Assembly: GCA_019188255.1 (NCBI GenBank)
Contig: JAETXT010000009.1
Location: forward strand, 2,666,001-2,730,000
Direction: 5' to 3'
Source of the DNA: Verticillium longisporum
Taxonomy: Eukaryota; Ascomycota; Sordariomycetes; Glomerellales; Plectosphaerellaceae
Length of the DNA: 64,000 bases
Shown here: positions 1 through 10,494 of the stretch, in pieces
Layout of the letters: each line of letters opens with the position of its first letter
How positions within the stretch are numbered: position 1 is the stretch's first letter
Position numbers and translations under genes: made by a program
The notes under the pieces: model-generated
Told to the model about the DNA's origin: nothing
Databases searched by the model: none
The model's input: only the letters and a program-made list of their open reading frames with translations

Positions 1-507
1 CCTGCGACTAGTAGTCCATGATCAACAGCTGCTCCGTAGATGTCACCTTTGACAGCGCAAAATGTCACGAGCATGAAGCTCACTAGCAAGGAACTTTAAG
101 AAATGGGACACAATCAAGACGCGAGCAGCGAGGCGACAAAAAATTCAACGCCAGCATGCTGATGCACTAGTAAACTCGCTACAGGGCAGAGCACCGCCCT
201 GACATGAAAACGGCACGTCGTGGCAACGAAGACGAAAACGCTCTCTCAGTCCGTCGAGGGGGGAAACTAGCGAGAGAATAAAGCCTCTACAAGCAAAAGG
301 GGAAGCCAGAAGGAAACAAGATCAACGTCGGGGAACTCTTTCCCTGATACCAAGTCGCTGCGCATCTTCTTCTTTTTCCATCCAGCATGCTTCGTGCCCC
401 GATCCCTGTTTTCACCCACGTCACCAGAAAATCGACCCCTCTCACGCTTCTCGCGCTTCTCACGCTTCTCACGCCCCGAATCATCTACAGACCCCGACTG
501 GAGGCCG
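1..507. other. 3' flank of the STE3 gene, no gene seen
   Basis: No conserved reading frame is visible. The stretch probably holds the 3' UTR of the receptor gene on the minus strand. A small 9-bp tandem repeat (cttctcRcg, about three copies) lies at about 446-472. Confidence 0.5.
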
Positions 508-2352
508 TCACCGCGCATGCATGGAGATGGACGTCTCGACCGTGACGGCCCGCGCGTCCTCGGCACCGTTGGGCCTGCCGGCGTGCTGGCCGGCGGCGGC
601 GTCCTCGCCGTCGTCATCCGACCACACGCGCGTGGCTGTGCGCTCGCGGTCCTGGGGGGGCAGGTACGCGAGGCTCACGTCCGAGCCGGCGCTGCGGGGG
701 GCTGCGTCGGCAGGCAGCGGCTGGAGGGCCATGTGGGACGAGGAGGAACGGGGTCCAGGTCGGTGCGGGCGGGCGCGGGGGCCGGCGAGGAATCGCGGCA
801 GCGGGAGGGTCGGCAGGGCGAGGCTCGTGCGGAACAGAAAGGGGTTGCGGTGCGGCTGTTTTGGTGGTGCGGGAGAGGGGGCGCGAGGGGGTGTTTGTGC
901 TGCTGCTTCGACGTCGACGGGCATGATGAGGTCGGGCAGGCTGTGCGACGGGTGGCTGTGGCGAGCGGTGCTGCTGGAGGGGCTGCTGCTGCTGTGGTGG
1001 CTCAGCTGGCGAGTGGTTGCACGCAGGCTGGGCTTGAGGGTGCTGGTCGTCGTCGTGTCACTGTGGATGAGAAGAGGGCGTTAATAAATTTGTGAACACA
1101 ATGGATATGTGAAGATGGGTCTGAAAGGTCAACACGGTTGTGGAGGACGACTTACGTTCGCGCGCCCCATGAGCCGGTGCCGCTGCGGCTGCCGCTGCCG
1201 CTTTGGTCGCTGAAGTTGTAGCCGTCGCTGTGGTGCAGACGTGGGAACATGGAGCCGAGGCCCACGGCGAGCACGGCATGGCGATACATGCGGCGGGCGT
1301 CGACGGTGATGCCAAAGTAGATGAAGATGACGACGGTCGTCAGGATCGGAATGTACTTGTTGTTGAGGAAGATCCACGGCACCTGGGTGGACGGCATGAA
1401 GACGATCGAGTCCCAGGGAAAGGGGGCGGCCTCGTAGCGGATCTTGTGGAAGTCAAAGGGCTGCAAAGGAAAACTGCTGAGGCCGTTGAGGACCGCGTGC
1501 GCCAGCTGCAGGGGCAGGTAGGGGATGAGGACGGAGATGGTCATGAAGTAGAGCCTGCGCCTGGTGCGGTTCTGACGCGAGGAGGCCGAGCTGTTGGAAG
1601 ACAGTGCAGTCTGCATTCCTCTTCGAAGCTCACGATAGCGTTTAAAGGTCAAGACTAGTTTCTGTTAGACGACTTGTTTCGCGGAAGTGAAGTGATGAGA
1701 GGAGAGGCCGAGGTCACGGGGACGTACTGGAATAAAAGGCCGAGACCAGGGCAAGAAGAGGCGCGGGCAGCAGAAAGAATACAAAGTAAGGCCAGCTGCC
1801 ATGGACCCTCCAGTCGCAACCCACGAGGGTGATGATGATGTATCGCTGCGCCGTCAACGGATAGATCCACGCCATCTGGATGAGGGGGATCGGGAACATG
1901 ATGAGAGCCTGGATGAGATTCTTCTTCCGCTTTTCCCTGTGGGTCAGGGGATTCGCGCGCAGCATGTTGACTTGGTCGGAGAGGTTGCGACTGATGGCCA
2001 AGCACGAGGTCGAGTAGAGACACATGAGAGGTACGTAGAGAAAAGCGTGCAGGTCACACCAGCCGTAACCGGCCCACCACTGGGTCGTATCGTCGTTACG
2101 CCAGAGGAGGGCGTTGATGACGGTCAACATGTTGAGGCACATGACGTCGATGATGAAGACAACGGCGGAGAACTCGCCATTGCGCCAGAGAAGCCGAAGG
2201 GGAACCAGACAAATGAGATTGTTGAGAAGACCGAAAACGACGCGGCAAACCAGGTTCGCTGTGAGAGAGGTTGGAGAGACGTCGTCCGGCACGGGGAACG
2301 GAGAGAGGACCAGCGTCTGGGCCGCGGCGGCCATTTCGGCGACGGGTGCCAT
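508..2352 (-). CDS. pre-1: STE3-type a-factor pheromone receptor (Pre-1-like GPCR), three exons
   Basis: Seven-transmembrane G-protein-coupled receptor that would sense the lipopeptide mating pheromone at the plasma membrane and signal through the G-protein/MAPK mating pathway. Exons read on the minus strand as 2352-1728, 1654-1156 and 1060-508, giving 558 aa. Introns have GTACGT and GTAAGT donors and all phases match. The first exon carries the N-terminal helices with the LCLV/PLRLLWRN region and the family-typical GYGWCDL segment in the TM3 area. The second exon holds the last helices, including a PSTQVPWIFLNNKYIP stretch. The third exon is a Ser/Thr/Pro-rich cytoplasmic tail of about 185 aa, usual for regulation of receptor turnover. 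The start at 2352 precedes the first hydrophobic helix without other good candidates. The gene is not beside a recognisable mating-type gene in this window. Family assignment is strong; ligand specificity is inferred. Confidence 0.9.
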
Positions 2353-3802
2353 CGAAGCGGCGGTGACGAGGTGTGCTCGATAGTAGGATCAAGTAAGGTT
2401 TTCTTTCTTCTCTTTCGTGTGCGAGTGTTTTTCGTGGAGCAGACAATACGCTTCTCGAGCCACACGCAGAAGAGTGTCCGCCTTTCTTTGAAGAACAGGT
2501 ACGCAGGATGAGTTGGTGATCGTGGGCCAAGATGGATTCTGGTGGCACCGATTTGCGCAATGCTGCTATCGAACGAGGATGTAGAGACCAAAGAATTCAG
2601 ACTATTTCGTCAAAGAAGGGCAGGCTGGGACGAGAAAGAGTTCCATGGGTACGAGCCAGGATCTGGGGCGGAGAGGGCAGGGCAGCAGCATCTTATGATG
2701 AGGCTCCTATCAACAGTGTCATTGCTGGCGGGTGGTCGACCCCTCGGTCAATGGAGCAATAGGTCCCAATAAAGCGCGGCATTGCTCAATAGCGCGGCTG
2801 ATGAAGACGCCGGGCGCGCGAGGCAGAACGAGGCAGGCACAGCAACAGAGCAGCGAGATGCGACGGCAGGGGCGCAAACATGATGTATCGAGCGCCAGTG
2901 CCCCCGACGCAATAAGAAAGCACGGCAGCTTCGCCGTGTTCGCCGTGTTCGCCGTGAGGATAAGTGGCAAAAGTGACGACAAGAGGCAGGTGAAGAAGAA
3001 AGACGGCGGCGCGCAAGATGGGAGTAGCCGCTCGCGGCAAGACCGTGTCGTATCCGAGACCATGAAGCTATTCAGGGCCTCTATTCAGACCAAAATCGGG
3101 AAAAGGCTCGGGCCAGGCCTCCTCTCCCGGGGCCGAAACGGATGACGGCTCGACTACAAGTAGCGCTGCCATTCCTCGCACGGCCGCCGGTCAGCTAAGG
3201 GTTGTATGGGATTGGGTTTGCCCCAGCCACCATGGGACCTTTGTGTTGCCTGTCGGCCTGTCTCCTGGAGTGATCTGCCGCGATGCCGTCTGCAGCTTGC
3301 GGCCATCGACGCACGGTGTCTCTTCATCTTGCATTGCCGGCCAGATGCACGGTGGATGGGAGCATGGCTTCTTAGGCACGGGGCATGCCTGAAAGACGAC
3401 AGATGGGATGCAGAGCTCGGAACGGCTGTTGTCATGCTCGTGGCAGCGTAGAACCAAGGTTGGAGGCTTGGAGCTGTGGAGGAGTCGTCTATTCAAGCCC
3501 CAATCGGGAAATGGCCGTTAGAGGCATGTCCTCTTGATGCATACAGCTGTAAATGCATACACCTTTACATGCATGAAGTAGCCTTGCGCACGGGCCAAGT
3601 CCCAAGGGAACCCCTGACCGCGTCCCAAACGCGACGGCATCTTCAGCACCTCGACCCTGGCGCATGAATTTGAACATTTCCCCTCTTCCGACAACGAAAT
3701 TCGACAACGAAAGCCAACCGCCCATCGCATTCCATCTCCCGCCCTCCTCCAGCTCCCACCATCACCATCCAACATCTACCGCCCAACAGTATCTTGCCCA
3801 CC
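2353..3802. other. Intergenic region between divergent STE3 and RIM1
   Basis: About 1.45 kb separating two divergently transcribed genes. Open frames here have no recognisable domain. A 9-bp repeat (ttcgccgtg, three copies) lies near 2931-2957. Both promoters must lie here; I see no clear TATA box. Confidence 0.5.
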
Positions 3803-4360
3803 ATGTCTGCCTTCCTCCGCCCCGCCCTCGCCGCGCCGCGCATGGCCGCCCGCACCTTCAGCACGACCTCGTCGCGCGGCGTCGCCCGCATCACCATCGT
3901 CGGCAACCTCGCCGACACGCCCGAGCTCCAGGCCACGAGCACCGGCCGCGAGGTCCTCAAGTACGCCGTCGCCAGCAACTCGGGCCCCAAGGACAACCGC
4001 CAGACGAGCTGGTTCCGCGTCGCCAGCTTCGAGCAGCCCGGCCCGCGCCGCGACTACCTCCAGAGCCTGCCCAAGGGGTGCGTGTTCCCCCAGTCTACTT
4101 CTTCTCTCGAAGCTGCTTGAGAAACTGACCGTGGCTTTTTTTTCTGTCCAGATCCCTCGTCTTTGTCGAGGGCGATGCCTCCATGAACACCTACCAGGAC
4201 GCCGAGGGCAAGACCAGGAGTTCCCTCAGCATCATCCAGCGTACGTCCGACGAGCACCTGTCAAGGCCCCTCCAGAAAGAGAAAGAGCTGACCACGACAT
4301 GTCACAGGCAACATCGAGGTCCTCAAGCGCCCCTCTACCGGCACCGCGCCCAGCGAGTAA
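3803..4360 (+). CDS. RIM1: Mitochondrial single-stranded DNA-binding protein Rim1, three exons
   Basis: OB-fold ssDNA-binding protein of the bacterial SSB family that coats single-stranded mtDNA during replication and recombination. Exons are 3803-4077, 4152-4240 and 4308-4360, with GTGCGT and GTACGT donors and exact phase joins, giving 138 aa, close to the family size. The first ~25 residues are basic and Ser/Thr-rich with an RTFSTTSSRG stretch, a typical mitochondrial targeting sequence. The OB fold begins at ARITIVGNLADTPEL and continues with KYAVASNSG and TSWFRVASF, hallmark SSB strands. The C-terminus is short and lacks the acidic DDDIPF-type tip of bacterial SSB, as usual for mitochondrial forms. 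The start ATG at 3803 is preceded by CCACC. It faces the glutathione synthetase gene tail to tail. Confidence 0.92.
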
Positions 4361-4793
4361 GACGTTTGGTCCCGAGTATGGAAGTCATGTTGTACCATGG
4401 CCCCCCTTGTCGCCATCTGAACCTGTATGATCGAGCTTCTCTCCGCTCTGACACTGTGCTACCATTTCCTTTGTTTTAATTTTTTCTACTGTTGGGGCTG
4501 TTATCGGACGATGTGGGCTGTTGACTGGATGGTGTACGGAAATCTTCACTTGGGGGGGGTGATTTGATACCACGATGAATATCCGGTTCTCCGCTATGGT
4601 TCAATGCTGGTCTCTCTTCGCTTGATGTGTGGACCTTTGATCAATCTCGAGAGCTCTGCGCATGGCAACGATGAATTCTATCGGCAGGTTGATCCATCAT
4701 GACCCTTGGCATGCATTGTCTACTGAGACAGCCCTGTCTAATGAGGCAGCAGAATGGAGCCGCAGAATGGAGCCGCAGAATGGAGCCAGCACC
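4361..4793. other. Convergent intergenic spacer RIM1/GSH2
   Basis: 3' ends of two convergent genes meet here. No gene is visible. It contains a G/T-rich stretch and a 13-bp tandem repeat annotated separately. Confidence 0.5.
4749..4787. repeat. 13-bp tandem repeat, three perfect copies
   Basis: Unit gcagaatggagcc is repeated three times head to tail, immediately downstream of the glutathione synthetase stop codon, probably within its 3' UTR. Confidence 0.9.
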
Positions 4794-6591
4794 CTACACC
4801 AAGCTCGGGCTGTCCATGCACCCAAACCCCGCCGCCACGCCGCCCTCGTTGCTCGTGTCCCCCTTGGTGCGCAGCAGGCAGCCGGCCTCCTCGTTGCGCA
4901 GGACGGCGCCCGTCGCCTGGTCCCACAGACACGTGCCGTAGATGCCGAGCTCGCAGACGACGCCGCCGGCCTCGAGCGCGCCGTTGCGCAGGATGACGTT
5001 GGCCTGGCGCGGCGGCGTGATGAGCTCCATGAGAATGTACGCGCCCCAGCCCGCCTCGGGCGTCGCCGCCAGGAACGCCGGAATGTCGCCGCGGTAGTGG
5101 TTGTTGCCGCCGCCCTCGCGCTGCGGCTTGAGCACGTAGTCGAGGCACAGCCGCGGGTCGCGCGCGCGCCGCCGCGCCTCGAGGCCCGCCGCCGACGTGT
5201 CCATGGGGAAAATGTTGGTGAAGGTCCGGCGCACGGCCGCCGTCGTCGCGGCGTCGTCGGGGAGGAAGCGGCCGAGGATCGAAGGCGCCGCGCCCGACCA
5301 TGACGACGACGACAACAACGACGAAGGCGGCGGCGGCGGCGGCGGCGGCGTCGCGAGCACCTGCTGCACCTTCTTCGTGCCGGCCACCTGGCTGAGGATC
5401 GTGGGGCACTTGATGGCCGCCGACCTCTCGAGGTGGTGGCGCGCGTCCCACGCCCGCTGGTCGGGGTAGTCGTCCGGCCCGTAGCCGAAACGGAGGTACG
5501 CGACCGACACCTCGAAGAGCTGCGATGGGTTGCGGGGCAGGTGGTAGAGGAGCTGGCGCTTGGCCGTGTCGGCAACCGTCGTGTGCTGCAGGATCTGCGA
5601 GGACGGCAGCCGGAAGACGCGGATCGGCGATGCCGTCTCTGTCAGCGCGTACTCGATGTGGCGCTGGTCAAAGACGTTGCGCTCGCCGTCTTGCACGATG
5701 AAGAGGACGCAGCGCTCATGGCCGAGCTCGGATTCGCCGTACGCATCGTGCGCCGCGCGTATACCTGCCGCGAGGCCCCTGGCGCTGTCGTTCTCCGGCA
5801 GATCGAGCGTGCCTGTAGGGATGGCTTTCTCGAGGAGGGGGTATTCGGCAGAGGCCAAAAATCTGTCGTCTGGTCAGGACGCCATCATGGAGGATGCGGG
5901 AGGGGGTGTCAGTGGTAGGAGTACTTGTGCAGGAGGCTCGTCTGGGATGACAGGCCGCCAAAAGAGGCTGCGATCGTGTTGAACTCGACCTGCTTCACTT
6001 GGCGCTGGCCTTCTTCATCCTGGTGCACCAGGTAGTCTGACCTGAAGAGGCCAAGGGACAGGTTCTGCAGCAGGAGGGTCAGTGACTGATACATAACACG
6101 ATTCACGGCCAACATACTTGCGTGTAGCCTTCCTCCTTGACCTTGAGGTGAATGTCCCACAGGCTCGTCGTAAACTCATCTCCGTCTCGGACCCTGTCGT
6201 GTGTCAGCCATGTGTGCTGTTGATTTGGGTTGACGGTGCACCGCACAATGTCATGTCGCAGTGCAGGTCGTGGGGTGGCTCACTCCTTCACGGCATCAGC
6301 GAGGAACTCCTCGTCCCTGCTGATGGCAGCATAGAGCTCGTTGTACGTCTTCTGCACCGTCCTCGCCTGCTCGAAGCATTGCCTGGGGAAGGGGCTCGGG
6401 AAAAGCGTAACAGGCACATTGATGGCGAGCATGCTCTTGGGGTCGACGTCGCTCGAGACAACGGACGGCTGGGGCCGCACGGCAAGGCCATGCCCGATCG
6501 ACCAGTCCTTGATGGTCTGGACGAGATCATCCTGCTCGGCCTGTTTGAGGGATGGCGGGTACTGCTCCGCTGTGAGGGCTGCGGGTGCCAT
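4794..6591 (-). CDS. GSH2: Glutathione synthetase, four exons
   Basis: ATP-grasp enzyme joining gamma-glutamylcysteine and glycine to make glutathione in the cytosol (second step of glutathione synthesis). Exons on the minus strand are 6591-6284, 6193-6118, 6064-5925 and 5862-4794, giving 530 aa, slightly longer than the usual ~490-500. The first exon has the FPSPFPRQCFEQA region. Exon 3 contains FRSDYLVHQ and KQVEFNTIAASFGGLS, the substrate-binding core. Exon 4 has the ATP-binding Gly-rich stretch VLKPQREGGGNN and the C-terminal RTKGDTSNEGGVAAGFG loop that closes over the substrates. The third intron uses a slightly unusual GTACTC donor, chosen because it restores the frame. The extra length is a Pro/Ser-rich insert (about 5283-5350) before the SILGRFL segment, absent from the family core. 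The gene is intact. Confidence 0.93.
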
Positions 6592-7119
6592 TGTGCTGAG
6601 GATGCACGCGAAGATGGGATGTGAGGTTGATCGGTCTCAGAGGGAGCCGAGTTGTGAACCACTGCTGTTTCCCTTATGATGAAATGTCTACTGAGTTTGG
6701 CTTGGTGACATGTGTTGGTGATGGTAGAGGTGAGTGTGTTGCAGTGTACAGAATTCGCCATAGTCGACAAGAGTTGAGTGATTAATAATGTCGTCTTCCT
6801 GTTACCAACCATTTGGCGTACGATGGTGGGGTGTAGAGGTACCTTTTTGGCTCTTGTGTCATGCCCAAGTCGGCACTGAGCATCACTTGTTTAGCTTTGC
6901 GACTAACTATTTCTGGTGAAAGCAGCATCGCATCCTACAGCATGGCGTTGGGATGTATTCTGGAGTTCTTATTTTCTAGTACAGATGGCACATTTGGTCC
7001 AGAACCAAACCAGTCAAACAGCTCAAATACAATCATTACCTCGCAGCCACGCGTACCAGTTTCATCCATCGTAATCGTTAGATGTAAATAATTCGCCCAC
7101 ACGCCTCCATGCAGTCTGT
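6592..7119. other. Spacer between GSH2 start and the upstream membrane-protein gene
   Basis: About 530 bp, both flanking genes on the minus strand. It should hold the GSH2 promoter and the 3' UTR of the neighbouring gene. No coding signal is seen. Confidence 0.5.
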
Positions 7120-8787
7120 CTACTTTGAGCTTCGGAAATGCTTGACCGGATTCAACAGCAAAGGGTGTAACCGGCCACGCTCCCAAAACGAGGCTCTGGC
7201 CGAAGAGTACATGGAGCTTCTTGGCGACCCAGGCTCGACTACCGGCAAGTCTGGCACGGGGACCTGGTTCTTTTCCCGCACTTCGTCCTTGGTGAGCCAG
7301 GGCATCGACGCGCGTGGAAAGGAAAAGACCGAGGAAGACTCCCAGTCCCAGTCCCAGCCCGAGTTGTCTCTGATCTTGGCCGGCACAGGGAGCGGAAGCA
7401 TCGGTGGTTCCTCCACCACACCATGTGCACGAAAGACGGGCATCTCCTCGACACGAGGCTCGGGTGCAATCGACGCCCGGAGGAACGTCAGAGGCCGGAC
7501 AAAGGGCCATGTCCAGCTTGGGGGCCGGGTCGGCGGTCTGGGCTCCAAGTCTATGTAGCGTTCGGACCTGCGTTTGCGCCACCGGACGAGAAAGACCAGA
7601 AACATGGCCACAAAGGCAGCGCCAGCTTGTGAAGTGTAAGCTTAGAGCCCGCCCTAACACGTTGAGAGAATATACGCACCAATGCTACCAATGGCAATGC
7701 CGGCTTTCTGGCCAGAATTGAGACCTCCGATGGCCGAAGCAGAGCCTGCTGTGGCGCCACCTGTCGGCGATGGCATCCTCTCATCTGGTTTCGCGGTGCC
7801 GGTGACAGGAGTGCCCTCGAATGACGGGGATAGCAGATCATCAAGCGATGTCGGGCTCGCGGTCGATGATGTGGACCGAGGCGGGAGAGGTGTCAATGTG
7901 CCAATGATTGGCAGTCGCGAGGGAGGCTCAACGGGTTGCTGGGCGATGGGTAGCGTGCTTGGAAGCGGCACACGAGACAACCGCGGTGTTGATGTGGTCG
8001 TGGAAGCGGTTTCCACCTCGGACGAGGTCGTGGTCGATGTCGTGGTCGATGTCGTCGTCTCTTCCGAGGATGTTGCAGGAGGCGGCGAAGGAGAAGGCGC
8101 GGGGGGAGGCGGAGGCGGAGGCGGAGGCGGAGACGGAGTCGTTGTGGGCTCATCAGTAGTTGAGGGGGGCGGTGATGGTTCGCTCGATGGCGATGGTAGT
8201 GCTGGTGGTGGTGGCGGTGATGGAGGAGGAGGTGATGGTGAAGGGAGAGAGGGGGGAGGAAGAAGAGGTTGAGCCGGCTCTGGCTGTTTGGCCGATGGTT
8301 GTTCCCTTTGCCTTTCTTTCCCCTTGCCTCGACCATTTCCTTTGCCTTGACCGTTGCCCTGGCCGTTGCCTCGACCATTGCCTTGGTCATTGCCTTTTCC
8401 TTGACCGTTCCCCTGCCCATTTCCCGGTCCATTCCCCTTGCCTTGACCTCTGCCGTCGCCGCCCCCATTCCCTCTGTTTCCGTCTTTTCCACCCTGTCCA
8501 TTATCACCAGTATTTCCATCACCACCTCCCTTCCCCTTCCCCTTTCCATCCCCTCCGCCGCCTCGATCTGGCCCGCCAGAGGACGAGTCACCTTTGCCCG
8601 AGCCTGGCCCCTGACGAGGGACAACAAGACGGTTGCTCCGACGCCTCACCGCGTCAGTGATCTCCACCGTGGGAGAACGAATGATGGCCATGACGGAGGG
8701 AGAGCCGACAGAAGGTGCAGATCGTGTGAGGGGGAAAAAAAAAGAAAAAAAAAGAAAACTCCTCAGGAGCGAGCAATGCCTAGACAA
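7120..8787 (-). CDS. Single-pass membrane protein with Gly/Asn- and Pro/Ser/Thr-rich ectodomain
   Basis: Unrecognised fungal protein, 537 aa if translated from 8787. Exons on the minus strand are 8787-7680 and 7625-7120, joined in phase through a GTGCGT donor. From 8787 the N-terminus is hydrophobic (residues ~7-22, Phe-rich) and could be a signal peptide; a second in-frame ATG at 8691 would drop it. Then come a long GN/GK/GQ repeat region, poly-Pro and Thr/Ser tracts likely to be O-glycosylated, and a transmembrane helix formed across the intron (GQKAGIAIGS plus AAFVAMFLVFLV). An RWRKRR stop-transfer motif leads into a cytosolic tail of ~150 aa. This architecture resembles WSC/Mid2-type cell-wall sensors and other fungal TM proteins, but no WSC or other named domain is visible. 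Function is unknown. Confidence 0.7.
8310..8480 (-). repeat. Coding GN/GQ/GK repeat tract
   Basis: Degenerate 12-18-bp units encode alternating Gly-Asn, Gly-Gln and Gly-Lys dipeptides in the ectodomain of the membrane protein. Copies differ mainly at the second codon of each pair. Confidence 0.8.
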
Positions 8788-10494
8788 CGCAAGTTGACCC
8801 GCTCAGCAGTCGAGGGAGGCCAGGCCATCTTTATTGCGACGACGAGACCCGTCATTTTGCCTGACAGCGAGCTGGTCCCAAGTTGTCAAACGGTCGACCT
8901 CGACCACTGTGTCGCCTGGTCCCATGTTTGGAAACGCTTGGCATCTGGACCAATGCTAGAGGGGCTTTTGGGGGGGAGAGGACGCAGGCGAGGGGAGGGT
9001 TCGACGATGGTGGTGGACGGTGCTCGAGAGTCCAGCCCACTGACGGGACGGGCGTTTCAAAGGAGCTTTGACCTGGCGGTCCAACGGCGCGGCCTCATCA
9101 GCACCTACCTCTCTGCGCGCGGGGGTCTCGTATGCTTGTTCCCTACCAGAGAAGAGTCACCGTTCGGTGAGGCTGATGGTTGCGCGGGGAATACAGGTTC
9201 AGGCCAAACAGGGCCCGTGTGAACAGTGTTGCACCATCCCCACCGGCTCGGGCGGCGATGATTTTCCCGGTGCTGGCCATTCGCCTGGCTCGAGGCTGTC
9301 TGTGGTCTCAGGTACGCGCATCATGGCGCTGCTGGGATGCTAGGATCATGGGGAAAATCCTGTTAGATTGCAGTGGCCACGATGTATCGCACGGAGTGGC
9401 TGCTGTGACAAGCAAATTTGGCGAGAGTACAAGTGGTGGCCTGTCAGCAACTAGGTAGGTACGATAGGTCCCTTAGGTCAAGTAGGTCGGCAGGCAGTGA
9501 AGGCATTCTAAAGCTTCACTCGATGTCTCCGTCATGGATGCATCTGTCCAGGTTCTGAAGCCGTGCATGACAGGCTAGAAACAATGAATGGCTTGATAAC
9601 AACCTGACCTACATACACGTAGATCACAGCCCGGCACTGCACAAGAGTTGTCGTCCCGAGGAGGAGTTCTTGTATACGATTCATGTGAAGCTGGCATGTT
9701 TGCATTCACCGCCCCAGGCGAGGGACGTAGATCACGTGCTTTCATGACCTTTCCGCGACGGACACCACGTAGGCTTGTTGCCTTTGTGTTTCCCCCCCCA
9801 CTACTCTTGCGCTGTAGCTGTAGGAATCGTCGCGCTGCCATCGCGTCACAGCTCGTCCCACCCACACCCACTCTCCACACTGAGACAACTTCGAGCTCTC
9901 ACAAGACGACAAGTATCTGACGACTTGTACTTGTTGCTCAGTATTTTCTGTCGCTATCAAGCTCTCCTTGTTGTCTTCTGCATCGTCATCCTCTTCTCAA
10001 TACACTATTGGCACAGAAAGCTGTCGGTGTTCTCTCTTCACTAGGTACCTTACGCAACTGCCTTCATCAGCACCAGGCCTTGTGAACGAAGCCACCTTGT
10101 AAGTCTCTTACAGCGCTATAAAAAAAGGCCATCCTCCGCATCGTCAACCCGCATCGTCAACCCACACCGGCGGAGAAGACTTTTCTTACTGCAGTCATTT
10201 CAATGAATGGTTCGTTACTCCTTCTCTCTCCGCTCCTTTGGCGTGCTGTCTTCCATTGCCAAGCGGCGGGCTTGCGATGGTGAGAACGGCGTTTCCGCCC
10301 TTTCCTTCTTTCTGGCACCTTCCTTACCCCTAATCGGATCCCCCGACACTCTGCACAAAGCAAATGCCTTTCCAAGCAGTCTTGCTAACAAAGTATCAAG
10401 CTTCTCATGTCACGACTGTCAAGCCACGTCTTCCACATCAGGCCATCCAATTCGTCCAGATGCATCATACCTGTGGCCGTCTGAGTTCGTGACC
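8788..10494. other. Long intergenic/leader region upstream of the SNF2 gene
   Basis: About 1.7 kb between divergent genes. No conserved protein is visible in any frame. It contains a CTAGGTAGGTA motif at 9451-9461 followed by further aggt-type steps, a TATA box at 10117 and a possible leader intron at 10280-10400 (reported separately). Confidence 0.5.
10117..10126 (+). promoter_or_regulatory. Probable TATA box of the SNF2-family gene
   Basis: TATAAAAAAA sits about 86 nt upstream of the first ATG (10203) and about 380 nt upstream of the preferred start at 10495. Position and sequence fit a core promoter; no expression evidence is available. Confidence 0.5.

Noticed and set aside
508..2352. 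A mating-type locus around the STE3 receptor
   Set aside because: No alpha-box or HMG-box gene, APN2 or SLA2 is visible nearby; the receptor gene is normally unlinked to MAT in ascomycetes.
4697..5575. Long Arg/Ala/Ser-rich and Val/Gly-rich open frames overlapping glutathione synthetase
   Set aside because: They are antisense or alternate-frame shadows of the GC-rich GSH2 exon; the GSH2 frame carries the conserved motifs.
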